Shown here one piece after another: positions 8,878-18,073 of a DNA stretch of 64,000 bases. The stretch is from Ideonella_A sakaiensis_A (GTDB taxonomy: Bacteria; Pseudomonadota; Gammaproteobacteria; Burkholderiales; Burkholderiaceae_C). The position numbers were made by a program, and so were the translations under genes. The stretch lies in the NCBI RefSeq assembly GCF_048320135.1, contig NZ_CP182947.1, forward strand, positions 3,162,001-3,226,000, given 5' to 3'. The notes beneath the pieces are model-generated. The model did no database searches. It had not been told where the DNA came from and saw nothing but the letters and a program-made list of their open reading frames with translations. Each line of letters opens with the position of its first letter. The stretch's first letter is position 1.

Positions 8878-9948
8878 ATGAACGAACTTGAACGCCAGCT
8901 GGACTATCCGCTGGCTGATGCGCTGCCCCGGATCGGCTCGACGCTCGAGGTGCTGCCCGGCATCCGCTGGGTCCGGATGGGTCTGCCGTTTGCGCTCGAT
9001 CACATCAACCTGTGGCTGCTGCGAGACCGGCTCGACGGCCGCGACGGCTGGACGCTGGTCGATTGCGGCATTGCCGACGATGCGACCCGCGCCGCCTGGC
9101 AGCAGGTCTTCGCGAGTCAACTCAACGGGCTGCCGGTACTGCGGGTGATCGTCACCCACATGCATCCGGACCACATCGGGCTGGCCGACTGGCTGACCCG
9201 CCGCTGGTCGACTCCCGACCACGAGTGCCGGTTGTGGATCAGCGCGACCGACTTCAATACCGCGAGGCTGATCACCTCGGTCGATACCGGCGCCGGCGGA
9301 GATGCCGCGGCCAATTTCATGGCCAGCCATGGCCTGAGCGATCCGGCGGCGATCGAGAAGATTCGCGTGCGCAGCAACCACTACGCATCGATGGTGCCGG
9401 CGGTGCCGCGCCGCTACCGGCGTCTGCTCGACGGCGCCGAGCTGTCGATCGGCGGCCAGAGCTGGCGCTGCATCGCCGGCTACGGCCATGCACCGGAGCA
9501 CATGTCGCTGCACAACGAGCAGCTCGGCGTGATGATTTCCGGCGACATGGTGCTGCCGCGCATCTCGACCAATGTCAGTGTGATCGACCTCGAGCCGGAG
9601 GCCGATTCGCTGCGCCTGTACCTCGATTCGCTGGAGCGGCTGCGCGCCGTGCCGGGCGAAACGCTGGTGCTGCCGTCGCATGGCCGGCCGTTTCGCGGCC
9701 TGCACACGCGGATCGACCAGCTGCAGGCACATCATGCCGAGCGACTCGACGCCGTTGTTGATGCCTGCGCCGAAGCGCCGCAGACTGCCGCCTCGATGCT
9801 GACGCTGCTGTTCCACCGCAAGCTCGACCTGCACCAGACAACGTTTGCGATGGGCGAGGCGATTGCCCACCTGAATCTGCTCTGGCTCGCCGGTCGGCTC
9901 GAGCGCCGTCTGGTCGACGGCGTCCACCGGTTCTCGGCGCCGCGCTGA
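8878..9948 (+). CDS. MBL-fold metallo-hydrolase
   Basis: 356 aa from the ATG at 8878; a TTG 15 bases upstream is an alternative. Metallo-beta-lactamase fold with HMHPDH (His94, His96, Asp98, His99), a further His in GYGHAPEH, the bridging Asp in ISGDMVLP and a final His in LPSHGRPF. It is a two-metal hydrolase of the glyoxalase II-like class, with an extra C-terminal helical domain of the type seen in LACTB2-like proteins. No signal peptide. Substrate unknown. Convergent with the next gene, 1 bp apart. Confidence 0.88.
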   Translation: MNELERQLDYPLADALPRIGSTLEVLPGIRWVRMGLPFALDHINLWLLRDRLDGRDGWTLVDCGIADDATRAAWQQVFASQLNGLPVLRVIVTHMHPDHIGLADWLTRRWSTPDHECRLWISATDFNTARLITSVDTGAGGDAAANFMASHGLSDPAAIEKIRVRSNHYASMVPAVPRRYRRLLDGAELSIGGQSWRCIAGYGHAPEHMSLHNEQLGVMISGDMVLPRISTNVSVIDLEPEADSLRLYLDSLERLRAVPGETLVLPSHGRPFRGLHTRIDQLQAHHAERLDAVVDACAEAPQTAASMLTLLFHRKLDLHQTTFAMGEAIAHLNLLWLAGRLERRLVDGVHRFSAPR

Positions 9949-9949
9949 T

Positions 9950-10864
9950 TCAGTCGAAGACCGGCAGCACCTCGCGCTTTAGCGTGTGCCGGGCCGACTC
10001 ATAGTCGGGCAGCACCGAGCGGACGATGTCCCAGAAGCGCGGGCTGTGGTTCATTTCGCGCAGGTGCGCCAGTTCATGGGCGACGACATAGTCGACGGTT
10101 GCCAGGCCGAAATGGACCAGCCGCCAGTTCAGCCGGATCGTGCCGTTCGAGCTCGCGCTGCCCCAGCGCGTCTGTGCCGACGACAGGCCGATGCGGCGGT
10201 ACGAGACGCCGAGCTGCGCCGCATAGTGGCGGCAGCGCGCCTCGAACAGCTCGCGTGCCTGGCGCTGCAGCCAGCTCTGCACGGTGTCGCGGATCTGCGC
10301 CGCGCTCGCGTCGCGTGGCAGGCCGAGCCGCAGTTCGCGGGTTTGGCCGTCGGTGGCTGCCGCATCGAGCACCGCGCCGCGGACCAGCGGGTCGAGCACG
10401 ATGACGATGCTGGCACCGAGAAACGGCAGTTCGCTGCCGTCGCACCAGTCGACGCGGGCCGCCTGCAACAGGTTTGCGCGTTCGCGTTGCTCGACCAGCT
10501 TGCGCAGGATCCAGCCAGCTTTCTCGCGCAGCGCCGACTCGATGTCGGCAATGCCGACCCAGCGCGGTGCATTGACGCTGAGGCCGTCGGTGCCGACGAT
10601 GAAGCCGATGCTGCGCCGCCTGGCCCGGCGCAGTGCATAGGCAATCAGGTGGTCGTCGAGCCACAACTCGCGGTCGGCTTGCGGATGGCGGAATTCGGTC
10701 GGTGCGAGCAGTGGTGTCGATCGGGCGCCGTCGCGCGTCCGCTGCCGGGGCCGCTCACCGTCTGCGGCGTCACCTGTTGCCGGCGCAGCCGCTGCAGGTG
10801 CGGCGTCAAACAGCGACAGCTGGGCCGCGGGTGCTGGTCGGGCGGCGGCGGGGCGGCGGTGCAT
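9950..10864 (-). CDS. YgjP-like zinc metallopeptidase-family protein
   Basis: 304 aa. The C-terminal part carries HELAH (263-267) with a further His at 273 (REMNHSPRFW), the zinc site of the YgjP/SprT-related family (PF01863). The N-terminal 60 residues are Ala/Pro-rich and low complexity. The ATG at 10864 was chosen because the frame further upstream runs into plsC. It lies 46 bp after plsC and is probably the last gene of the glyQ-glyS-gmhB-plsC transcription unit. Function of the family is not firmly known. Confidence 0.85.
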   Translation of the reverse strand: MHRRPAAARPAPAAQLSLFDAAPAAAAPATGDAADGERPRQRTRDGARSTPLLAPTEFRHPQADRELWLDDHLIAYALRRARRRSIGFIVGTDGLSVNAPRWVGIADIESALREKAGWILRKLVEQRERANLLQAARVDWCDGSELPFLGASIVIVLDPLVRGAVLDAAATDGQTRELRLGLPRDASAAQIRDTVQSWLQRQARELFEARCRHYAAQLGVSYRRIGLSSAQTRWGSASSNGTIRLNWRLVHFGLATVDYVVAHELAHLREMNHSPRFWDIVRSVLPDYESARHTLKREVLPVFD

Positions 10865-10910
10865 GAGCGGCGAGTGTACGGCGGGCGTGCGGACTGCCGG
10901 CGCAGGCGTC

Positions 10911-11699
10911 TCAGTGCCTGGTTTGTGCGACCGGCGTCGGCACACCTTCGGCATAGGCCTCGGGATCGATGCGGCGCATCTCGGTCTCGACCCAGCGTTC
11001 GACCTCACGCATCAGTTCGTCGGGTTGCCGGCCGGCCGATGAAATCATCGGCCCGATCGACACATCGATTGTTCCGGGGCGCAGCACGAACGAGCGGCGC
11101 GGCCAGCATTTCGCCGAACTGACCGCGATCGGCAGCACCGATGCGCCGGTCGCGATTGCCAGCCGCGCGCCGCCGCTTTTGTAGACGCCCTGCTGGCCGC
11201 GCGGAATGCGCGTGCCCTCCGGGAACATGATCACCCAGTTGCCCTGGCTCATGTAGCGGCGGCCCTGTTCGGCAACCTTGTTCCAGGCCTCGCTGCGCCG
11301 GCTGCGGTCGATGTGCACCATGTCGAGCCTGGCCATTGCCCAGCCGAAAAACGGGATCCACAGCAGCTCGCGCTTGAACACGTAACACAGCGGGTGCGGC
11401 ATCAGCGTCGGGAAGGCGAAGGTCTCCCAAGTCGACTGGTGTTTCGGCAGCAGGATGATCGGCCCGGATATGTCGGCCTTGTTCAGGTTGTCCATCCCGA
11501 TGATGCGGTGCTTGACGCCGCAGATCCAGCGCGCGCCGCTGATCGCGATGCGCAGCCAGAAGGTCGTCAGCCAATACAGCCGGGTGCCACGGATGAAGAT
11601 CGACGCGAGCAGCGACAGGATCGCCCACGGGATCACCGTGACGGCCAGGTAGACCACGAACAGCGCGGAGCGCAGGCGCGGCAGCAGACCGGCCATCAT
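10911..11699 (-). CDS. plsC: 1-acyl-glycerol-3-phosphate acyltransferase (PlsC family)
   Basis: 262 aa, inner membrane. Two N-terminal hydrophobic helices (residues 12-36) are followed by the acyltransferase motif KHQSTWE (His87, Glu92; the family consensus is HX4D) and FPEGTR (159-164). It would transfer an acyl chain to lysophosphatidic acid in phospholipid synthesis. The ATG at 11699 overlaps the gmhB stop (ATGA), indicating translational coupling. The HX4E variant is seen in other betaproteobacterial homologues, as far as I recall. Confidence 0.9.
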   Translation of the reverse strand: MMAGLLPRLRSALFVVYLAVTVIPWAILSLLASIFIRGTRLYWLTTFWLRIAISGARWICGVKHRIIGMDNLNKADISGPIILLPKHQSTWETFAFPTLMPHPLCYVFKRELLWIPFFGWAMARLDMVHIDRSRRSEAWNKVAEQGRRYMSQGNWVIMFPEGTRIPRGQQGVYKSGGARLAIATGASVLPIAVSSAKCWPRRSFVLRPGTIDVSIGPMISSAGRQPDELMREVERWVETEMRRIDPEAYAEGVPTPVAQTRH

Positions 11700-12298
11700 T
11701 CGCCGCCGGCCGGCGCGCGCGTCTCGGCCTGGCTGCGCACCTGCTGTTCGCGGCGGATCAGAAAATCGGCAAAGGCCGTCAGGTCCTTGTGCACCTTCGT
11801 CTGCGGCACCTGTGCGAGGATCGCGGCCAGCTGTGCATCGTCCAGATTGCCCGATTTGCCGGTCAGCACCAGGTGCGGCTCGCAACCGGCGGACTGCGCC
11901 GCCTGCAGATCACGCAGGCTGTCACCGACCGCAGGCACCTGTTTCAGGTCGACCGCATAACGTTCGCCGATCAGCTTGAACAGGCCCGGCATCGGCTTGC
12001 GGCAATCGCATTCGTCACCGGGCACATGCGGGCAGAAAAAGACCGCATCGATGCGCCCGCCGCATTCGGCAAGCTTCTGATTCATCTTCAGGTGCATCGA
12101 GTTCAGCGTCGCCATGTCGAACAGGCCACGGCCGAGGCCCGACTGGTTGGTCGCGACGACCGCGCGCCAGCCGGCCTGCGTCAACGCTGCGACCGCTTCC
12201 AGTGCGCCGGGGATCGGCGTCCACTCGTCGACGGTGGTGACATAGTCGTCGCGGTCCTCGTTGAGGGTGCCGTCGCGGTCGAAGATGATCAGTTTCAT
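11696..12298 (-). CDS. gmhB: D-glycero-D-manno-heptose 1,7-bisphosphate 7-phosphatase
   Basis: 200 aa HAD-family phosphatase of the ADP-heptose pathway for LPS core. DRDGT (7-11) holds the nucleophile Asp7 and the acid Asp9. TNQSGLGRG (50-58) and the zinc loop CPHVPGDECDC (Cys89, His91, Cys97, Cys99) are GmhB hallmarks, and KPMPG and GDSLRDL complete the site. The ATG at 12298 is preferred to a GTG one codon upstream. It sits between glyS and plsC as in many betaproteobacteria. gmhA lies about 28 kb away in the capsule locus. Confidence 0.93.
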   Translation of the reverse strand: MKLIIFDRDGTLNEDRDDYVTTVDEWTPIPGALEAVAALTQAGWRAVVATNQSGLGRGLFDMATLNSMHLKMNQKLAECGGRIDAVFFCPHVPGDECDCRKPMPGLFKLIGERYAVDLKQVPAVGDSLRDLQAAQSAGCEPHLVLTGKSGNLDDAQLAAILAQVPQTKVHKDLTAFADFLIRREQQVRSQAETRAPAGGE

Positions 12299-12312
12299 CA
12301 CGTTGTGAATTC

Positions 12313-14412
12313 TCAGGCGGCCAGCTTGGACAGATCGGCGCTGCGGTTCATCGCCTGGTGCAGCGCGACCAGCAGGCCGAGGCGGTTCGCGCGCAATGCA
12401 GGGTCATCGGCGTTGACCATCACCTTGTCGAAAAAGGCGTCGACCGGCTCCTTCAATGCGGCCAGCGCCTGCAGCGAGGCCGTGTGGTCGCCGGCCTCGA
12501 AGGCAGCGACCGCTTTCGGCTCGACCGCGGCCAGCGCATCGGCGAGTTCGATTTCCGCTGGCTCGACCAGCCGCGCACGGTCGAGCGCAGGGGTTTTTGC
12601 CAGCGCGGCCTTTTTCAGGATATTGCCGACCCGCTTGTTGGCCGCAGCCAGCGCCGGTGCCTCCGGCAGCGCGGCAAAGGCGCGCACCGCGGCGAGCCGC
12701 TTCGGCACTTCGGCGAGCCGGGTCGGGCGCAGCGCCAGCACGGCATCGATTTCCTGCGCGCTGTAGCCCTGCTCGCGCAGCGATCCGGCGAAGCGGTCGT
12801 AGAAAAATGCCAGCAGCGGCTCGCGAACGGCCAGCTTGTCGGGCAGTGTGCGCTCGCCGATCCGGATCAGCTCGTCGATGTCGAGCGGCAGGTCCTTCTC
12901 GACCAGCATGCGGATCACGCCGAGCGCATGGCGGCGCAAGGCAAACGGGTCCTTGTCGCCGGTCGGCAGCTGGCCGATGCCGAACAGGCCGACCAGCGTC
13001 TCGATCTTGTCGGCCAGCGCAACCGCCAAGCCGACCGCGTTGCGCGGCAGCTCATCGCCGGCAAATCGCGGCTTGTAGTGGTCCTCGATCGCAAACGCGA
13101 TGTCGTCGGTCAGGCCGTCGTGGCGTGCGTAGTAGCCGCCCATGATGCCCTGCAGCTCCGGAAATTCGCCGACCATGTCGGTCAGTAGATCGGCCTTTGC
13201 GAGCAGCGCCGCATCGTCGGCCTGGCGCGTCAATGCCGCGCCGCCGAGGTGCTCGCCGATCTCGCGCGCGATCGCCCGCACCCGCTGGACGCGTTCACCC
13301 TGGCTGCCGAGCTTGCCGTGGTAGACGACCTTGTCGAGCCCGGGCACGCGTTCGGCCAGCGTCTTCTTGCGATCCTGGTCGAAGAAGAAGCGGGCGTCGG
13401 CAAGCCGCGGCCTGACGACCCGTTCATTGCCTTCGATGACCCGGCCGGCGTCGGCCGGCGAGATGTTGCTGACGACCAGGAAACGGTTCGTCAGCCGCCC
13501 CTGTGCGTCGAGCAGCGGAAAATATTTCTGGTTTGCCTTCATCGTCAGGATCAGGCATTCCTGCGGCACCGCGAGGTATTCGGGCTCGAATTCGCACAGC
13601 AGCACATTCGGCCGCTCGACCAGCGCGGTCACCTCGTCGAGCAGCGCCGGATCGTCGATCGGCGTCAGCCCGAGCGGCCCGGCAATCGCGCGCAGCTGCT
13701 TGGCGATCTCGTCGCGGCGGGCCGCAAAGCCGGCGATCACCGCGCCCTGTTCGGCCAGTTGCTCGGCATAGTGGTCGGCATGCTGCAGCACGACCGGATC
13801 GACCTTCGCCTCGAAGCGGTGGCCGTGGGTCTCGCGCCCGGCCTGCAGGCCGAGGGCGGCCACCGGCACGATCTCCGCGCCGTGCAGCGCGACCAGCGCA
13901 TGGACCGGGCGTACGAAATGCACGCTGGTCCAGCCGTCGCCGAGCTGGTATTGCATCAGCTTGGGCACCGGCAATTTGGCGATCGCGTCGTCGAGCGCCT
14001 TCTGCAGGCCTTCGGCGAGCGTTGCGCCGCTGACCAGGCTGTCGAGATAAAGCGTTTCGGCCTTGCCGTCGAGTTGGCGGCGCAGCTTCGGCAGCGCCGA
14101 TTCGTCGGCGCCGAGCGCGGCCAGCCGCTTCAGCAGCGCCTGCGTCGGTTTTCCGTCGGCGTCGAGGCCGACGCTGACCGGCATCAGTTTCTGCGCGACG
14201 GCGCGGTCGGCGGCCCGCTCGGGCACCGCGCTCAGGTGGACCGCGAGGCGGCGTGGCGACGCAAATGACGTGACGACGCTGTGCGCCGAGACCAGCCCCT
14301 GGGCTTGCAGGCCGTCGCGCAGCAGCTTCGCAAAGGCCTCGCCGAGCATCTTCAAGGCTTTCGGCGGCAGTTCCTCGACGAACAGTTCAACCAGCAGATT
14401 CTTCATGTCCAT
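12313..14412 (-). CDS. glyS: Glycyl-tRNA synthetase beta subunit
   Basis: 699 aa, normal length for bacterial GlyS (689-700). N-terminal LLVELFVEELPPKAL, the internal NQKYFPLLD, and GDKDPFALRR are conserved in GlyS. With GlyQ it forms the alpha2beta2 enzyme that charges tRNA-Gly; the beta subunit carries tRNA-recognition domains. It follows glyQ by 6 bp. An ATG two codons downstream (14406) is an equally possible start. Confidence 0.97.
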   Translation of the reverse strand: MDMKNLLVELFVEELPPKALKMLGEAFAKLLRDGLQAQGLVSAHSVVTSFASPRRLAVHLSAVPERAADRAVAQKLMPVSVGLDADGKPTQALLKRLAALGADESALPKLRRQLDGKAETLYLDSLVSGATLAEGLQKALDDAIAKLPVPKLMQYQLGDGWTSVHFVRPVHALVALHGAEIVPVAALGLQAGRETHGHRFEAKVDPVVLQHADHYAEQLAEQGAVIAGFAARRDEIAKQLRAIAGPLGLTPIDDPALLDEVTALVERPNVLLCEFEPEYLAVPQECLILTMKANQKYFPLLDAQGRLTNRFLVVSNISPADAGRVIEGNERVVRPRLADARFFFDQDRKKTLAERVPGLDKVVYHGKLGSQGERVQRVRAIAREIGEHLGGAALTRQADDAALLAKADLLTDMVGEFPELQGIMGGYYARHDGLTDDIAFAIEDHYKPRFAGDELPRNAVGLAVALADKIETLVGLFGIGQLPTGDKDPFALRRHALGVIRMLVEKDLPLDIDELIRIGERTLPDKLAVREPLLAFFYDRFAGSLREQGYSAQEIDAVLALRPTRLAEVPKRLAAVRAFAALPEAPALAAANKRVGNILKKAALAKTPALDRARLVEPAEIELADALAAVEPKAVAAFEAGDHTASLQALAALKEPVDAFFDKVMVNADDPALRANRLGLLVALHQAMNRSADLSKLAA

Positions 14413-14418
14413 CGCTCG

Positions 14419-15348
14419 TCACGCCGCCTTTTTCTGTGCCGCTTCGGCGAGGCGGGCCGATACCTCGTCGGCCCAGGCTTTTGGCGCCATCGGAAAGCCG
14501 AGACGCGCGCGGCTGTCGAGATAACTCTGCGCGACTGCGCGGGCCAGGTTGCGGATGCGGCCGATGTAGGCGGCGCGTTCGGTGACGCTGATCGCGCCGC
14601 GGGCATCGAGCAGGTTGAAGCTGTGGCCCGCCTTCAGCAGTTGCTCGTAGGCCGGCAGCGCGAGTTGCTGCGCCATCAGGTGGCTCGATTGCTTTTCGTG
14701 CGCGGCGAAGGCGGTCAGCAAAAAATCGACGTCGCTGTGCTCGAAGTTGTAGGTCGACTGCTCGACCTCGTTCTGCTTGTAGACATCGCCATAGCTGATG
14801 CCGTCGGTCCACTGCAGCTTGTAGACGTTGTCGACACCCTGCAGATACATCGCGAGGCGTTCCAGGCCGTAGGTGATCTCGCCGGTGATCGGTTTGCAGT
14901 CGATGCCGCCGACCTGCTGGAAATAGGTGAACTGGGTCACTTCCATGCCGTTCAGCCAGACCTCCCAGCCAAGGCCCCAGCAGCCGAGCGTCGGATTTTC
15001 CCAGTCGTCCTCGACGAAGCGGATGTCGTTGCTCTGCAGGTCGAAACCGAGTGCCTGCAGCGAGCCGAGATAAAGGTCGAGGATGTCGGCCGGCGCCGGC
15101 TTCAGCACCACCTGGTACTGGTAATAGTGCTGCAGCCGGTTCGGATTCTCGCCATAGCGGCCATCCTTCGGCCGCCGGCTCGGCTGCACATAGGCGGCTT
15201 TCCACGGCTCCGGGCCGATTGCACGCAAGAAGGTGGCGGTATGGCTGGTGCCTGCGCCGACTTCCATGTCATAGGGTTGCAGCAAGGCGCAGCCTTGCCC
15301 GGCCCAGTAGTCTTGCAGGCGCAGGATGATTTGCTGGAACGTCAGCAT
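14419..15348 (-). CDS. glyQ: Glycyl-tRNA synthetase alpha subunit
   Basis: 309 aa catalytic subunit. FQQIILRLQDYWAGQGC, QPYDMEVGAGT, YVQPSRRPKDGRYG and NPNRLQHYYQYQV are diagnostic, and the class II core continues with IDCKPITGEITYGLERLAMY. First gene of glyQ-glyS-gmhB-plsC, 92 bp after the lnt stop. Confidence 0.97.
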   Translation of the reverse strand: MLTFQQIILRLQDYWAGQGCALLQPYDMEVGAGTSHTATFLRAIGPEPWKAAYVQPSRRPKDGRYGENPNRLQHYYQYQVVLKPAPADILDLYLGSLQALGFDLQSNDIRFVEDDWENPTLGCWGLGWEVWLNGMEVTQFTYFQQVGGIDCKPITGEITYGLERLAMYLQGVDNVYKLQWTDGISYGDVYKQNEVEQSTYNFEHSDVDFLLTAFAAHEKQSSHLMAQQLALPAYEQLLKAGHSFNLLDARGAISVTERAAYIGRIRNLARAVAQSYLDSRARLGFPMAPKAWADEVSARLAEAAQKKAA

Positions 15349-15440
15349 CGGCAGATGGTTTCAGGAGCGGGGCGACGGCAGGCGCCACACAAACAACGCG
15401 GGTGGTCGCCGATCGAGCGGCGGCGGGCGAACGGGCAATT

Positions 15441-17015
15441 CTAGGGCGACACCGGCGCAGCCAGCGCCCGCCGGCCGCTGCGCGAGCGCCGCAACGCGAG
15501 CAGCACGATGGCGCTGGCCGCGAGGCCGAGCGGCCACAGGCCAAGGCGGCCGGCCCAGAATGCAAACGGCGTCAGCCCGTCGCGGCCTTCGACGCGCGCG
15601 CGCAGCACAACCCTGCGATGCGGCTGCGCGGCCCGGACCACGCGGCCGCGGTGGTCGATCGCGACGGTGGCGCCGGTATTGGTCGCGCGCAGCATCGGGC
15701 GCTGCAGTTCGAGCGAACGCATCCGTGAGATCTGCAGGTGCTGGTCGATCGCGATCGTGTCGCCGAACCAGGCGATGTTGCTGATGTTCGCGAGGATCGT
15801 CGGCGCCGTCTCGGCCGAGCGAAAACGCGCTGCCAGCTCCTCGCCGAACAAGTCCTCGTAGCAGATGTTCGGCGCAACCCGCTCGCCGGCGACCTGCAGC
15901 GACGGGGCAACCAGCGGCCCGCGGTTGAAGTCGCCGAGCGGGATGTGCATCATTTCGGTAAACCAGCGGAAGCCGGGCGGGATGAATTCGCCGAACGGCA
16001 CCAGGTGGAATTTGTCGTAGCGGTAGTCGGCGCCATCGTCGGACTGCCCCGGCACCAACCCGACCGCCGAATTGGTGTGGCCGTCGCGGTCGTTGCCGAG
16101 CGGAATGCCGATCAGCGCATGGGTGCGACCGTCGGCAAACGCGCGGCGCAGCGAATCCCAGAAGCCCGGCGGCATGTCGTCGGGGCGGATCACCAGCGCC
16201 GTTTCCGGGCCGATCACCAGGTCGGTGTCCGGCCCGCGCGCTGCCAGCATCTCGCGGACGTGCCATTCGATCGCCGCACCCTGGCGAACCGGGTCGAATT
16301 TTTCATCCTGCGGAATATTGCCCTGCAGCAACACGACGTCGAGTTGGCCGCTGGCGCGGCTGAAGTCGATCGTCGGCAGCAGGCCGAGCGCGAGCAGCAG
16401 CGCGGCGGTCGCCGCCGGAGCCCAGTGGCGCCGAGGCCCGCGCCCGCTCAGAGCCAGCACGACCCAGGCGCTGACGCCGGTGGCGACCGCGCCGATGCCA
16501 TAGACGCCGATCAGCGGTGCCAGTCGCGCCAGCGGGCCATCGACGTGCGCATAACCGGAGGCGACCCACGGAAAACCGGTGAAGATCACGCCGCGCGCCA
16601 GTTCGGCGAGCAGCCACACCGCAGCCAGCAGCAGCGCATCCGGCCCGGCACGGCCGCTTCGCCAGCGCGCAAACGCGGCCAGCGCGGCCGCCATGTAAAG
16701 CGACAGGAAACTGCTCAGCGCCAGCACCGCCAGCGCCGCCATCCACGCCGGCAGGCCGCCGTAGCGGTGCATGCTGATGAAGAGCCACCAAGTACCGGCG
16801 CACAGCCAGGCGGTGCCGAAAACGAGGCCGATAGCCGCGGCGCGGCGTGGCGTCGCGGCAACCAGCCGCCAGGCCAGCAGTGCGACCGCAAGCATCTGCA
16901 ACCACCACGCCTGGGTCTCGACGTAGGCCCAGGTATGGCCGGCGCCGATTGCGGCGGCCAGAGCAAGCTCCTGCCACCGGCGCAGCGCCGGTGCCTGCCG
17001 GGGCGCTGAGTCCAT
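15441..17015 (-). CDS. lnt: Apolipoprotein N-acyltransferase
   Basis: 524-aa inner-membrane enzyme that adds the third acyl chain to lipoproteins. The N-terminal half (to about residue 215) is a set of membrane helices; the rest is a nitrilase-like periplasmic domain. The catalytic triad is visible as Glu271 (GPETAL), Lys335 (YDKFHLVPFGE) and Cys385 (PNICYEDLFGE), close to E. coli E267-K335-C387. The start overlaps the corC stop by one base (TGATG). Several predicted lipoproteins in the window would be its substrates. Confidence 0.95.
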   Translation of the reverse strand: MDSAPRQAPALRRWQELALAAAIGAGHTWAYVETQAWWLQMLAVALLAWRLVAATPRRAAAIGLVFGTAWLCAGTWWLFISMHRYGGLPAWMAALAVLALSSFLSLYMAAALAAFARWRSGRAGPDALLLAAVWLLAELARGVIFTGFPWVASGYAHVDGPLARLAPLIGVYGIGAVATGVSAWVVLALSGRGPRRHWAPAATAALLLALGLLPTIDFSRASGQLDVVLLQGNIPQDEKFDPVRQGAAIEWHVREMLAARGPDTDLVIGPETALVIRPDDMPPGFWDSLRRAFADGRTHALIGIPLGNDRDGHTNSAVGLVPGQSDDGADYRYDKFHLVPFGEFIPPGFRWFTEMMHIPLGDFNRGPLVAPSLQVAGERVAPNICYEDLFGEELAARFRSAETAPTILANISNIAWFGDTIAIDQHLQISRMRSLELQRPMLRATNTGATVAIDHRGRVVRAAQPHRRVVLRARVEGRDGLTPFAFWAGRLGLWPLGLAASAIVLLALRRSRSGRRALAAPVSP

Positions 17016-17914
17016 CAGGCGCCGTCGCTGCCGATTCCGGCTTCCGCCATCCGCGTGACGCGGAACCAGCGCACCGCGCCGCCGCGCGTCAGCATCACAT
17101 TGAACTGCAGCCCGCCGAGCTTGACGGTCTCGCCGCGGCGCGGCACCCGACCGAACTCGTGGGCGACCAGGCCGCCGATCGTTTCGAAGTCTTCTGTCGG
17201 CAAATCGACCGCAAAAGCCTCATTTACTGCGGAAATGTCGGCATCGCCGGCGACTCGCTGGCTGCCGTCAGCCAAGGTGTAAATGTCGGAATCGCCGTCC
17301 TTGTCGTCGAATTCGTCTTCGATTTCGCCGACGATCTCCTCCAATACGTCCTCGATCGTGATCAATCCGGCCGTGCTGCCGAATTCGTCGATGACGATCG
17401 CCAGGTGGCTGCGATTGGCGCGGAAATCGCGCAGCAACTCGTTCAGGCCCTTCGATTCCGGAACAAAAACCGCCGGTCGCAGCATCGTCCGCAGGTTCAG
17501 CTCCGGCGAGCGCTGCAGCTTCAGCAGGTCTTTCGCCATCAGGATGCCGATGATGTTGTCGCGTTCGCCTTCGTAGACGGGAAACCGCGAGTGGGCGGTA
17601 TCGATCACCGTGTACAGCAGCGAGTCGTAATCGGCGTTGATCTCGAGCATGTCCATGTGCGGCGTCGCGACCATCACGTCGCCGGCCGTCATGTCGGCCA
17701 TCCGCAACACGCCTTCGAGCATCATCCGCGACTCCGGCGCGATCAGTTCGCGATTTTCGGCGTCGGCCAGCGTTTCCATCAACTCGTCGCGGGAATCGGG
17801 CCCGGGCGACATGAACTCGATCAGACGCTGGAACAGGTTGCGGCTGTCGCCGCTGGCGGCCGCCTTCGAGGGGGTCCGGCCGGAATTCGATCGACTAGGG
17901 TGAGGGTCTGGCAT
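17015..17914 (-). CDS. corC: CorC/HlyC-family CBS-domain transporter-associated protein
   Basis: 299 aa soluble protein. Two CBS domains (about residues 75-195; AGDVMVATPHMDM, RFPVYEGERDNIIGILMAKDLL, VIDEFGSTAGLITIEDVLE) are followed by the CorC_HlyC domain (VAHEFGRVPRRGETV). In E. coli CorC is linked to cobalt/magnesium efflux. The corC-lnt pairing is conserved across many proteobacteria. Divergent from the CobW gene across 159 bp. Confidence 0.93.
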   Translation of the reverse strand: MPDPHPSRSNSGRTPSKAAASGDSRNLFQRLIEFMSPGPDSRDELMETLADAENRELIAPESRMMLEGVLRMADMTAGDVMVATPHMDMLEINADYDSLLYTVIDTAHSRFPVYEGERDNIIGILMAKDLLKLQRSPELNLRTMLRPAVFVPESKGLNELLRDFRANRSHLAIVIDEFGSTAGLITIEDVLEEIVGEIEDEFDDKDGDSDIYTLADGSQRVAGDADISAVNEAFAVDLPTEDFETIGGLVAHEFGRVPRRGETVKLGGLQFNVMLTRGGAVRWFRVTRMAEAGIGSDGA

Positions 17915-18073
17915 CGCCGTGGCGAAAGTTGGACAGCGCCAAGGTTAACCGATGCGGGTCTGTCCTGGGCTTGACAGATATGCTAGTTTGTCGGGTTGGC
18001 CGATTCCGGGGCCTGCTTTTGATGCGGCACCGGGTTCCCTCCAGGCCCGATTTGACCCATCACAAGGAAGCAC

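Noticed and set aside
17971..17999. TTGACA upstream of the CobW gene as a sigma-70 promoter
   Set aside because: No -10-like hexamer lies 16-18 bases downstream (GGTTGG at 17 bases).
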